Positions 25,553 through 36,757 of a stretch of 64,000 nt of DNA are shown here, piece after piece. The stretch is from Parasponia andersonii (lineage: Eukaryota; Streptophyta; Magnoliopsida; Rosales; Cannabaceae): NCBI GenBank assembly GCA_002914805.1, contig JXTB01000115.1:368982-432981 (forward strand), given 5' to 3'. The notes beneath the pieces are model-generated. The model had not been told where the DNA came from. It made no database searches and saw only the letters and a list, made by a program, of their open reading frames with translations. How positions within the stretch are numbered: position 1 is the first letter of the stretch; every line of letters starts with the position of its first letter. Both the position numbers and the translations under genes were made by a program.

Positions 25553-25682
25553 ACTCTTTTTTTTTTTTTTTCTCTGTCTTATGGGGATGGCGGATAAGGG
25601 TAGGTTCAATCCCCACACCTCATATTCCTCGAGGAGGGGTTTTACCACGCGAGCTACTAGCTTGTGGTATAATTAACCATTC
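25553..25682 (-). mobile_element. SINE-like short retroposon (tentative)
   Basis: On the minus strand the segment has a tRNA A-box-like TAGCTCGCGTGGTAA near its start, then a GGGATTGAACC word related to a tRNA T-arm but in inverted sense, and ends in an A-rich tail (the T tract at 25556-25571). Length and layout fit a tRNA-derived SINE, but the B box is not in proper orientation and no target duplication was identified. Confidence 0.3.
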
Positions 25683-25816
25683 TCTTTATTTTAGCTGTTA
25701 ATATCATTATTCCATGTACATATTGTTTTTAAAATATTGAGATAAAAGCTTTTGAATTATAGGTCGGCCTCGTTAAGGCCCATAGTGGACTCGGAGACTA
25801 GTCTAATCTTATCCCA

Positions 25817-26345
25817 TGCGAAACGACAACGGTAGGACTTACTTGGGCCAAAATGACTTCGGAAATTAACATAAATAGTAGTGACTTTGACTAAAATAAA
25901 TTTTTCAAGTGTGTTTTGAAAAAATAACTTTTTTAGTAGTATTTTAGTATTTTATGACCATGTATGATAAAATGCCACATAATTTGTGACTATTGATCAG
26001 TTCTAAAAAAGTTATAATTTTATCATCACATAATTTGTGATACTACGAGAATTATCAATTTGAAAAAGACTATTAGAAAAGTCATTTTGTGCCAAATTAG
26101 TACTACCCAGGTCAATTTCCTATTCTTTGTGTATTTAAAAAAAAAAAAACACTTTTACGACTGTCAACGATGTCTGGACCATAAAAAAAGATCTTAAAAT
26201 GCTCTTGACCATGAATAATGTTTTTTCATGATCAATAACCTCTCGACATATAGTTAAGAAGTCTTTAACACTTTTAAAATATCATTTTTAGAAAAATACA
26301 CAAAAAGTCATTTTGGCCCAAATTAATCCTATCCGTGTCATTTTC
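25817..26345. mobile_element. MITE-like element(s) with TTGGGCCAAAATGACTT inverted ends
   Basis: The left end at about 25831-25861 (GGTAGGACTTACTTGGGCC followed by AAAATGACTT) is matched in inverted orientation at 26075-26120 (AAGTCATTTTGTGCCAAATT) and again at 26303-26345 (AAGTCATTTTGGCCCAAATT). This suggests one element followed by a second partial copy, or a nested pair. The interior contains an ATAATTTGTGA word repeated in direct orientation. It is noncoding. Confidence 0.5.
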
Positions 26346-27055
26346 TAGCCTTAGGGGTTTTAAGTAGTAGATTATTTACATTATTTTTAATATACAAATT
26401 TACATAGCTAACCTCTTGAATAATTTTAGAATAATGCCAAGAGTGTCGTGTGGTGCTCAAGACTACATGATATATTAATCTGCGAGTGACTGATTGTAAT
26501 TACATTTCAAGTGAGACTCATGTAAGACCTACTTACATTTATTGATTATAATCGATCAATAATGTAATTACATCTCCTATGTTATCAGACTATAGAATTG
26601 CTTATAATTTTATGGCTTGTTATTGAAAGTGAAAGATAATATTGACTTTCATACCACAAAAAGCAGTAGATGTAAGTCATAACAAATACAACTACACAAA
26701 ATAATTGATCTCCTAATAACAATGGTGAGTGAAAAAAAAAAAAGACAAATTTATTTCTCGTTGAAATTTCTTTTATTTCTCTGTATTTTTCGCGTTCTCT
26801 TCGTCTTTCTATTCTGCCCCTATTTGAAATCATCTTGTTTCTATTTGGCATCTATTTGAAATCATCTTGCCTGTCCTTTGTATGCTCCATTCTCGATATG
26901 TTTGCTACAATTGAATTTTATTTAAGCGACTGAAATTCAATGTCACCAATTTCAGAACAACTACAACCAAATAACAAGTGAGTTGATAGTTATGACTGTC
27001 ACCTACTTCTAGGAGTTACCCATGTCAGATAGTTTTAGTAAGCTACTAACTCATT
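26346..27055. other. Intergenic, nothing recognised
   Basis: AT-rich with no recognised gene. The minus-strand open frame 26585-26851 has no domain and a poly-basic low-complexity N-terminus. Confidence 0.45.
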
Positions 27056-27060
27056 TAACT

Positions 27061-27597
27061 TGGGCATGTTTGGATACACTTTCAATTTTTGATTATAAAA
27101 ATAGAAAATAAAAACACGAGTTTTGTTTGTGTTTTAAATTTTAAAAATAAAAAAACTTGCTTAGTAACATATCAAATTATTTATAATTTTAAAAAACAAA
27201 AAACATAAGCATGCTTGGTAAGTATAAAATTAATTAGCAAAATATCATTTTAACAATTTTATTTAGAAATATCAATTTAAAAAATTTATCTGGAAAAATA
27301 CAATCTATGAAAATACTATTTTTAATGTTTATTTAGAAAAATATCATTTTAAAGTTTATGTACAAAATTACTACTTACAAAGATTATCTAGAAAATACCA
27401 CTCTTTGGTTTTACTTTTTGTTTTAAAAAATTTTGAATGTGAAAAATTTTCACTTCCGTTATTTTTGAAAATTTTGTTTACAATTTTTTAAAACAAAAAA
27501 CAAAAACAATGTTGCCAAACATGTTTTCTAAAAAAAAATTGTAAACTTTTGCATATTTAAATAGAAAACATAAAACAAAAGTATATCTACCCTTAAT
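27061..27597. mobile_element. hAT-like MITE remnant (tentative)
   Basis: The left end GGGCATGTTTGGATACACTT and the reverse complement of the right end (GGGTAGATATACTTTTG) are similar. The interior is A/T-rich, with multiple GGAAAATACC/AAAATATCATTTT words in degenerate repeats and a CCAAACATG motif near the right end. The target-site duplication was not resolved. Confidence 0.4.
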
Positions 27598-28850
27598 CTC
27601 AATTCTCACATAATTACTTGTTAGATAACTGTATCATGCACCTTGTATGAGTGCCTTAATACTAAAATCACAGTCTTCTAGTGTTTTTTTTTTAATTTTT
27701 TAATTTTTAATTTTTGTTCGGTAACTACTACATGAGGTTTAACTTTCAATCTTTTTTTTTTTAAAGTAAAAATAGCAGGGTGTGCCTTAATACAAAAATA
27801 TATATGGATAATATAAGAATCTTACTTTTTTTTATTATTTTTCAACGTTATTTGATTTGGCAAATGAATTATTATTATTTAATTAATGAATTGAAATTTA
27901 ATACAAATAAATTGAATTGACATTCACTAATTATATAAATTATATAATGATAACGTTATGTGATATTAAAAGGTATAATACGAGCTAACATAGTTAGCCA
28001 TATAGGTGCGGAGCCACATGGGACGTCAGATCAGGGAATTTGCCCCCCTTGAATTTTATTTTAATTGTAAATAACATGTAATTTTCAAAATTAGTATTTA
28101 TCTTATTTAAATTTTATCCTTTTTTTTGAGATAATAAATCTGTTATTATAAAAAAGTTATTTTTACAATAATAGATTGAATTAGAAGACAAAATTCCTCC
28201 AATAGATAAGCTAATTTTTCAATCCTAAGACTATCCTAGCTCCTAAGACTATCCTAGCTAAACCAAACATAGTTGGTTGACTACAACACCTGGAAAAAGG
28301 AAAAAAAAAAAACAAAAATGCATTAAACAGTAGCCAACATTGTCAATGTACCCGACTCCAAAAATTGGAGATTTATAGTCAACATTTCTAACCTAGAGGA
28401 GAAAGCTTGGTCTCGTTCGTCATTAATATTTCCTCATAGAGAATGATAAAGCATTAGTGGGATTATAATTTCTATTAGTATAATTGACGATGAAAAAGAT
28501 GGACAAAGCATATATTATGTCATAATATTTGAAGAAATAAGAACTTGAACATGTGAAAAACTAAAGATAAAGAAATATTGATAACGGAATGACAACACAT
28601 ATGATTTTTTTATTAGTTACTTCTTGAATTCAACAATCTTATAATAATATGAGATTTTGAATTGATAAAAAAATGTCATTAATTGTTATTGGTCAAAGTT
28701 AAGGATGCTGCATGATACCTCTTACAAGAATTTCTTCAACTTATTTTGCAATCTGTAGTTGGATTCTCATATGCAAAATTTTAGATTCATACCGATTAAG
28801 AAAAAAATTTAAATAAAATTTCTCAATGTCTCAATAATTTTTAGGGAAAT
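27598..28850. other. AT-rich intergenic, nothing recognised
   Basis: Long A/T runs. A small direct duplication of CCTAAGACTATCCTAGCT occurs around 28225-28260. No coding or RNA gene was recognised. Confidence 0.45.
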
Positions 28851-28851
28851 T

Positions 28852-29201
28852 ATCATTTTTATACCCTGTATTTTGACACTTTGTTCAATTTATCTGTTTT
28901 GGTTATTATCAATATTGACCTTTAAATTTCATATTTGTTACAAATTTATATCCTGACACTAATTTAGAGCAGTTAGTTTACCAAGATGATTTAATAAACT
29001 TATTCTCGGATCAGTTTTTATATAGTTTATTTTTAAGTTTTTAAACGACAACTTGGTAAATTAACTGCTCTAAATTGGTGTCAGGATATAAATTTGTAAC
29101 AGATTTCAAATTTAAGAGTTAATGTTGATAATAACTAAAACAGAAGGTATAATTTGAACAAAATATTAAAATACAAGGTATAAAAATGATAATATCCCTA
29201 A
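28852..29201. mobile_element. Palindromic MITE with ~140-bp terminal inverted repeats
   Basis: The left arm starts AGGGAAATTATCATTTTTAT and the right arm, reverse-complemented, starts AGGGATATTATCATTTTTAT. The arms pair over about 140 bp, including the block AATTTAGAGCAGTTAGTTTACCA and its partner at 29060-29080. The ends are flanked by TA, and by AATTTTT on both sides, consistent with a short target duplication. It is noncoding and would fold into a long hairpin. Confidence 0.72.
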
Positions 29202-29210
29202 TTTTTATTT

Positions 29211-29425
29211 TTTNTTACCTATGCATAGGTATCAATTTGGCCAATAAAAATTTAATATGCACATTTTTTTATTGTAAAAAATAAGAGAGAGAAAGAACAT
29301 TAATGATGCACGTTATTTCATGCATTTTATTATAGCCATTGATTCACTATTAGATGGTGATCCAACGGCTAAAAAAAAAATACCTATCCATAGGTAAAGA
29401 AAAAAAATACCTATTGGATTGACAA

Positions 29426-29426
<1 letters not shown>
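29211..29426. mobile_element. Dispersed MITE-like repeat, copy 2
   Basis: Same family and orientation as 4831-5033. It starts TTACCTATGCATAGGTATCA and ends TACCTATTGGATTGACAAC, with inverted ACCTATGNATAGGT motifs at both ends. It is again followed by a TA microsatellite. A single N lies at 29214, within the left end. Confidence 0.65.

Positions 29427-29429
<3 letters not shown>

Positions 29430-29469
<40 letters not shown>
29430..29469. repeat. (TA)n microsatellite
   Basis: About 20 TA dinucleotides directly after the MITE-like copy 2. Confidence 0.95.
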
Positions 29470-29472
<3 letters not shown>

Positions 29473-29984
29473 GTACTAAATAGAAAACAGTATAGGAAAC
29501 TTACCTGTAAGATTGAAACTTTATCTATCCATCCCTCTCCCTCCCTCACCTTGTTATTGTTACCATTGACGTCAACTCCTCAACCACATCTAAACCAGAG
29601 ACAAAAATGGCGATCCACCACTAGTCATATGCCCAATGGTCCTTGTGCAATTGCAACGATGTCGGGTTCAGATCTGCTTAAACTCGAATCCAAAATTTGA
29701 AATTGTTGAGAATAGGAGTGGTGCCTGGTGATGGTAGTGGTGTTGGTGAGAAGATGAAAATAGGGTTCAAAGTGGGCACAATCTAGACGAGAGTATGGCC
29801 ACCGCCATGGGATTTGGTGTAATGAAGCAATGGCATAGCTATTTAAATTTTGTTTTTGTCCTCCTAAATTTATAAAATTTTAAATATATCTCTCAAATTT
29901 AAAATTATGCATTCTTACAAATTACAATTAAAACACATTTAATTTTTGCCCATATGAAATGAATTCGTGAATCCGCCCCTAAAG

Positions 29985-30016
<32 letters not shown>

Positions 30017-30450
30017 CTATATGTTTTTGAGATCTATTTATTGGGTAAATAATTTATAGAACTGATTTCATGTGTGGCATTTTTTTTGGTCCGAGTTTAT
30101 AAAATAACAAAATTTTCTCTTCTTTTGCTTTAATGTCAATGAACTTTTTATCCTGTAAAGCAAAGGGATTCTTCTTCTTTTTTAAAAAACAAAAAGGGAA
30201 AATGAGATAAGATACGTGGATGCTGATCGCTGATTGTGATGAAAAGTCACTCGACGACAAGATCAACATAACATAAAGTTAAACAAAAGTGGTCCCATTT
30301 GAAAGAGGGCGCCGGGTGGAGTCATCCAATTCCAAATTGCTGAGACTCAGAAAAATGTTTCCAATGAGACAGGAGACTATATAGTACAAGTCATGCATGG
30401 CCAATTGGGCCATGGTGTTCAAATTTCAACCACACACTTTTCTCTTTTCC
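29470..30450. other. Intergenic upstream of the DUF1295 gene
   Basis: Contains a slightly GC-richer patch (29560-29830), a (CT)n/(TA)n tract at 29985-30018 and no supported coding sequence. The open frame 29419-29700 begins by translating the TA microsatellite and has no domain. Confidence 0.5.
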
Positions 30451-30452
30451 CA

Positions 30453-30461
30453 TATATAAAT
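30453..30461 (+). promoter_or_regulatory. TATA box of the DUF1295 gene
   Basis: TATATAAAT lies 78 bases upstream of the ATG at 30539, preceded by a CT-rich stretch. The spacing allows a leader of roughly 45-55 bases. It is the cleanest TATA box among the five genes. Confidence 0.6.
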
Positions 30462-30538
30462 AACATAATTCATTTACAAAAGTTTTTATCTTAATACCAT
30501 TTCAATTAGCACAAAGCAATTTAATCATCATCTTCTTC

Positions 30539-33500
30539 ATGGGGACTGTAATAGACTCCCATTTCTTAGGCCTTACCGCCATTGTTACAGTACTTTTCTT
30601 TTTTTTTTTTTTTTTTTCTCTCTCTGACTCTCTGATGCCTTTTTCTTGTTTCTTTCTTAATTTTGTGATCTGGGTTTTGTTTGTTTTCTGTGTTTGAAGG
30701 TGGGATATCAGTTCTTGTTCTTCATAATCACTGCTCTTCTCAAAATCGACAAAGTCACTGACTTTGCAGGTACTCTTCTTATCTTCTTTAAGGCTTTTAA
30801 GATTTTCATTTGAATTATATTTTTTTTTCTCTGAATTTGGCTGATTGGTTTCTGGGAAAATGTGTGAGAGAAAGAAACAAAAGAAGAGTAGAAGAAATTA
30901 AAACTATGGTGGGAGGGTTTGTTGAAATGATTCATTGAAGAAAGTGAACTAGAAAAGAACACACACCGAAAAAAAGGAAAAAAAAAAACACTACTTAGGG
31001 AAATAAATTTTAAGCTATACCTTTGATAAGAAATTTTGATGTTTCCTTTTAATTATTATTTTAGGTTGTTTGTTTGCTTAGAATTGGGTTTATGATGTTA
31101 TAATATTCTGGTATTATCATTTTCCTCACAGGAAGCACTAACTTTGTTATACTTGCCATATTGACTCTGGTGGTCAAGGGCTCGTGGCACTTCAGACCGG
31201 TAATTGTATTTCTTTCCAATGCACAGTTCTCCGTTTCCATTTAAAGTGAAGAAACGCTTATGCGAGGGAAGAAAAGAAAAGAAAAAAAAAGGAAGAAAAA
31301 GTAGTGAAAAAACACCAGAAATGTTTTCTTCAGTTTGGATGATTTAGAATTATCACAAAAAGACTGAGAAAAGATGAAAGTTTCAAAAGAAATTTTTATA
31401 GAATTTTAGGAAAATATTTTCCTTATCTATGGTCATTATGTTTTCCCTCACTAATTTTTTCCTCAGCAAAATCCATGATCCAAACAGAGAAATTGCCAAT
31501 TGGTGATTTTTGTCTAATAAACGTCAACTTCTTAAATTCCTTAAGCTTCACTTTTGCTGTGCACTAAGAAACCAAGTCAATTTTTTGGTAGTCCTCTCTA
31601 TGCTTTTGGAGTTTGCCGAAAAAATATTGATGGTTCTTCTTTGCTTTTATTTTCCATTAATTTAATGGTGTTATTTTGTCTCATTTATCCTACATAGATT
31701 TGCGTTCTGGATTATCATGACAACCTTGTACGAGCTATTGACTTGCAAAATGACGTTCAGCTAATTGTGCCATAAGTAGGAGTATTTTCTTTTTGAATCT
31801 GTGCCTTCTTATATATGATTATTGCTCTTTCTTTCAGGTTGTTTTGAGTTCTCTTGTAGTAACATGGGGTCTTCGCCTTGGACTGTTTTTATTGCTAAGG
31901 TAAAACAGATGTGCTTCTTTCTTGTTAACTTATCGCACATTCTCTCTATGAAATTTTATGTGATCAAATAGAATTTGGTATAACAATTACAAGGTTCTTT
32001 TGTCTCATTTTTAAATTAACTTTAAATACTCTGATACCCCAACAGATTGGAGTCTTTTGCATGGAATTTTACCTTCATTCATATTTTTCTAGGTCCACGA
32101 TATTTGTTTTGTTATATTGTCCCGTCTAATATTTGTTGCTGCTTGACCTTTGAGGGAATAAGCCATCCTCTTCTCTGAATTTTGACGGATTATAGCTATC
32201 ACTGTTTGCTTTTATATACTGCTCCTTGGGACTTCAGCATTAGGACTCCAAAAAACAAGATCAATTACACAAGGCAGTAACACATACAAGAGACGAATTT
32301 TACATGGTTCAGAAAAATCATAGTTATGTCTAATGGTAAGATAGAGAATCCGGCAATACGCCATAGATCAAATAAACTTACAACTTAGACAAGAACCTGA
32401 ACTTGAACCTAATGTTCAATAACTTGAGTCTACAAGTTCCCAAATATCGAGAGCCTTGATATACTCTTCCTACATCTCTTTCAAATTCTCTCATATTTCT
32501 CTTAAAATACTGAAACTAAGCTGCCTTCCTACATCTCTTTCAAATTCTCTCATATTTCTCTTAGAATACTGAAACTAAGCTGCCTTCCTACATCTCTTTC
32601 AAATTCTCTCATATTTCTCTTAGAATACTGAAACTAAGCTGCCTACGTTATTAGATTTCCTAATTGCTTGACAAGGAATAATTTTTTCTTCTACCAAGTG
32701 AAAAAACAAAGTATGTGAGGACAAAATGCTATTGTTGCTGGTGTGAGTAATAGTAAATATGATTTCTCATCTCTAAGCATGGCTTAGAGGCTGGGGTTTC
32801 CGCCATATTGTACAACAGCTTTCCTTTTCTTCCCTGTTGAAAAATACAATTTTTTATGAGCAAATTTTGACTGTTGTGCAACAGTTAAAATGTCATTAAG
32901 TACATATCTTTCAATTTCTCTCAGAACTCTCTATTAATTAGTTTTTTTTGTTTTGAGAAATTGTATCTCTCTCTCTCTTTTCAATTTCTCTCGGAACTCT
33001 ATTAATTAGTTTTGATTGTTTCGAGAAATTGTATCTCTCTCACTCTCCCCCCCCCTCTCTCTCTCTCTCTCCTTTTAAGTTTTATTTTTTGCAATTTAAA
33101 GGTTTTCCTTTATGTTTTATTTACATTCCAAAGTATGTACTCAATTAGAGAGAGGGAAATGCATGGAAGTGGCTTAGGCAAATCATTGCCCATTCAAGGC
33201 TCTTAACAGTTGTTCCACTTTTGGTTGGTACTTGGTAGGATGTAAAAGTATCAGATATTACAGGCCACACCAAAATCTGAATCTGCGTGTGGACTTAGTT
33301 TCGTGCATAGGTTAGGTTTCATTTGTTTGAAAATTTGTCAGCTATTATAGTTATTACATAAATTATGCTTCGAGTGCAGTAGGCTCAGGACCTTAGAACA
33401 GAATTATTGGTGTAATTCCCCACCCCCCCCGCTCCCTCCTGTTCCCCCATGCCAAATCCCAGTCAGGCCTTGTCTTTGAATTGTTATATGGAAGCAGCCA

Positions 33501-35735
33501 CTTCTTTCTGTTCTTTTTTTTTTCCTTAAAATTAAAATTATCTGTTGTAGTCCTATTCTAGCTGTCGAGATCTTTCATATAACTTATGGGTTGTCCATTT
33601 AGAGTAACAACATTCTGAATCTTGTAGCATAACTACATTTTAACGACCTCTTAGCAATATTATCCACTATTTTACTTTACAGGACACCATTCATTGATAT
33701 TTCAACATTTATGTATTGAACAGGATTTTACAGTGGGGGGAGGATAGACGTTTTGATGAAATGCGTGGCAATTTGGGGAAATTGGCAGTTTTCTGGATAT
33801 TTCAGGTTTATATATTTCTCTATTTCCAAATTTTGACTGACTATAGTTTGTAGATAAGAATGAGGTGGGCCACTAACTATCTTAACTGTTTTACAGGCTG
33901 TTTGGGTGTGGACTGTGAGTTTACCTGTGACACTGGTTAATGCTAGCGATAGAAAACCACCTCTCCAACCTGAGGACATAATTGGATGGATCATTTGGGT
34001 TATAGGTTTTTCAATTGAGGTTATAGCGGACCAGCAAAAGTTGCAATTCAAAAATGTTGCAGAAAATAGAGGGAAGTGGTGCAGTGTTGGGTTGTGGAAA
34101 TACACCCGTCATCCAAATTATTTTGGTGAGGTTAGTATCACCACTACTCTTTTTGTCTCTTCTAATGTTACTTACTGTTTCTCTATGATATTGACAACCT
34201 TACCACTGTGACTAGAATGTTGATACTTTATGGGCATTAGAAATGTTATTAAGTTGGCTTAAAACTTTCTGGGACGTTTTTGTCACATATATCTCACATA
34301 AAAGACTTTCTCAATGAACATCACAATTATATGGTTGGATCACTCACCCACCTTTACTAATTTTCTTTGGTCTATTTCTGTTTTGATAACTGTAAGTCTG
34401 GAACCTTGACAAATCTCTGTGCTTAGATTTTCTTATGGTGGGGGATTTTTGTGGCTTCAACACCTATACTAGATGGTGCGGAGTGGCTTGTGATAATTGC
34501 TCCTATCTTTCTCACGTTTTTGCTTCTTTTCATCAGTGGCATTCCGTTGCTGGAGGTTCGTGCGTTCTTTCTGGTTCTTATTGTCAACATACTACATTCT
34601 AGATCTTGCTTTTGATGCCTTGTAAATGGAAACAGGTATCATCTGATAAGAAGTTTGGAAATGTGGCCGGATACAGGATATACAAGAAAACAACTAGGTT
34701 AAGTTCATCCCTTCCTATGTTGTTTTCTTTTGATTTTTAAGTGAAAGAAACCGAGTCTAATATACTTTATTTCAGCCCTCTAATTCCTCTGCCTCCACAA
34801 GTGTATGGGAACTTGCCATTGTGGTTCAAAAGAATTTTTCTCTTCGAGTTTCCTTTCTACAGTCGCAATTTTCCCCAAGAAGAGCTAAACTGGTGAGCTT
34901 ACAAAAGTCTCTTATCAGTTCATGATAGACTCAAACTATACTTGCTACTTTTGATTTATTTATTTATTTTATTACGTGAATACGTTTATGCATGCTCCTT
35001 TCACGCACTGATTTTTTCATGTAATACTTGATATGGATTTGACATCAGAAAATGTGCTCCTCAGTAAAGATCTCAAGAACTAGAAGTGTGATGTAAGCCA
35101 TGTGGAGATAGTTGCTTACCCTTTTAACTGTGTTACTTTTTTGTTTACTCCATGGGTGCATTACTGACTTTGTTGGCAAGACAAAAAGGAAAATCATTTG
35201 GTTTCTATACAATTATTAGATTGAAAGGAAAACAGAATTATGTCACAAATATTACACATAATAAATGGTCACTTGAAATATGCTTCAAATACTTCCTAAC
35301 CTTTTTCTGCTGCTCATCTGTTCACTTTCTTTTGCTTCCTGGCCCTGAATTGCCTTTCTTTACGTGATATGATATAATTTCTTCATACATGACCCATTTG
35401 AAAGAAACAACTTGAGTGTAAAACCAAAAGCATTCTTGAATTTGGGTCTTAAACCAAAAAGTTAAAAACTTAATAAGTGTGGCTTGTAGCATTCAGGAAC
35501 TAAATTTTATTTTATTTTATATTTCCTCAAGTAGCATTCTCAGCTAAGTTATTCATGCATCTGATAGCATCTAAAGGAGTTTTGGTGCTTTTTCGTCTGT
35601 CTTTTTTCTTCTTTTTTATTTTTTATTTTTATTTTGGGTTATTGTGGTTAATTTTTCTTATTTAAGGCATTTACCATCTTTGCAAGGTATAGAAGTAGCT
35701 CGGGAGAAGGAAGCGACGGATTGAAGATGAGTTAA
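30539..35735 (+). CDS. DUF1295 / steroid 5-alpha-reductase-like membrane protein
   Basis: Ten exons join in frame to 307 aa: 30539-30589, 30700-30769, 31132-31199, 31838-31899, 33724-33805, 33897-34130, 34427-34555, 34636-34697, 34776-34892, 35687-35735. The start MGTVIDSHFLGLTAIVT fits the family and follows a TATA box. Several hydrophobic membrane segments are visible (for example FVILAILTLVV, IIGWIIWVIGFSIEVIA, LVIIAPIFLTFLLLFISG). The hallmark WKYTRHPNYFGE at about residues 178-189 is the C-terminal reductase motif shared with sterol and steroid reductases and relatives. The likely location is the ER membrane and the likely chemistry NAD(P)H-dependent reduction. The substrate is unknown in plants and none is claimed here. 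If the intron at 34893-35686 is retained, translation stops at TGA 34894-34896, giving 292 aa. The expected counterpart is At1g18180. Confidence 0.9.
32467..32643. repeat. Three tandem copies of a 59-bp unit in intron 4
   Basis: Units 32467-32525, 32526-32584 and 32585-32643 each start TTCCTACATCTCTTTCAAAT and end GAAACTAAGCTGCC. Copies 2 and 3 look identical, and copy 1 differs at least at one base (CTTAAAATAC versus CTTAGAATAC). The array is intronic and young. Confidence 0.95.
32910..33070. repeat. ~70-bp tandem duplication plus CT microsatellite in intron 4
   Basis: Two units start TTCAATTTCTCTC (32910 and 32980) and each runs through ATTAATTAGTTTT and GAGAAATTGTATCTCTCTC. A C-rich run and a (CT)n tract follow to about 33070. 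Confidence 0.8.
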
Positions 35736-36756
35736 TCTGTTGGTGCACCATGAAATATTGTACATTTAACGCGTCCAATTTCAGCTATTTTCTCTTTATT
35801 CTTTCCCAAACCATGCTCGAGTGAGATGATGATTGATTAATTGATTTAGTGTTCGTTTTGGATTCTACTTTTTGTTCTCTAACAAGGTGCGTTTGTGTTT
35901 TTGAAAATACCCATTCATAGTAGGAGTTTTAAACGTTATCAAATTAGTGACCAAATAATATGTAAACTCGACTAAATGGGTTAACTTAGTACTTACTATT
36001 TAGGATTTAGGTTCTCAGTTAAAGTCTCTTTGATCTTCGTGGAGAAAACAAAAAATAAAAAAACAAAAAATGTAAACTCAATCTGAATATAATGAAAATA
36101 TGACATTGGTACGATAATTTTCGTTTCACATTTTGACTTACAATTAAAATCTAAAATTAATACCATGAATACCAGGTGTAAAATATACTGTCCTTAATAG
36201 AAAAATTAATATATTAAAGTTAGTAAATAAGTGGATATATTAAGAATAAAAATATATATGCTAGGAAATTTAACTATAAAAGAAAAATACGGACATTTAT
36301 TAAAATAAAGTGAATGGACAGACTATTAGTTTTTTGTTTTAATTTTTTTTGCACGGGAACCTCATTGAACGCTACATATTAAAATGTGAAAGCGCACAAT
36401 CTTCATATTACCTAGAGCCGGCGTGAATGCCAGCGTTCTTGCATTCACAGCAATCCACATTTCATAATTAATATACTTCCATTCCACTCCACTTCCATTT
36501 GAAAGTAAAGAAAAGCTTATCTTATGCTTTAGAAAGGTTACTATTAAACTTCCATGGCATTTCATTACCATTGTCTTCCCCAATTGAACAAGGGCATTGA
36601 CGTAAAAATGGCGTCGCTTTTCATTACCATTTGGGAGTGTGTAATGGGTAATGGGTATAATGAAATAGAAATTTACAGGTCACCAAATGCATACCCTAGA
36701 CATATAAACCTAAAAACTTGGTATGAAGCTAGTTCCTGTAATGTATCGCATATACC
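35736..36756. other. Space between convergent genes; golgin 3' end should lie here but is not recognisable
   Basis: The left part holds the DUF1295 3' UTR and AT-rich sequence. 36540-36670 contains CATTACCATT and its inverse AATGGGTAATGGG, suggesting a small MITE. No membrane-anchor exon for the golgin could be found on the minus strand between here and the N at 36757. Confidence 0.45.
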
Positions 36757-36757
36757 N

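Noticed and set aside
25590-25620. GGTTCAATCCCC as the T-arm of a functional tRNA gene
   Set aside because: No acceptor stem, anticodon arm or properly placed A box could be folded around it on the plus strand.
29419-29700. 93-codon frame starting with an Ile-Tyr run
   Set aside because: Its N-terminus is simply the translated TA microsatellite and the rest matches nothing I know.
32467-32643. Regular 59-bp repeats considered as a CRISPR-like array
   Set aside because: The units abut with no unique spacers, there are only three, and the host is a plant intron.
35152-35367. 71-codon plus-strand frame in the last DUF1295 intron
   Set aside because: It lies within the intron 34893-35686 or the retained-intron 3' UTR, has no domain, and begins after the annotated stop.
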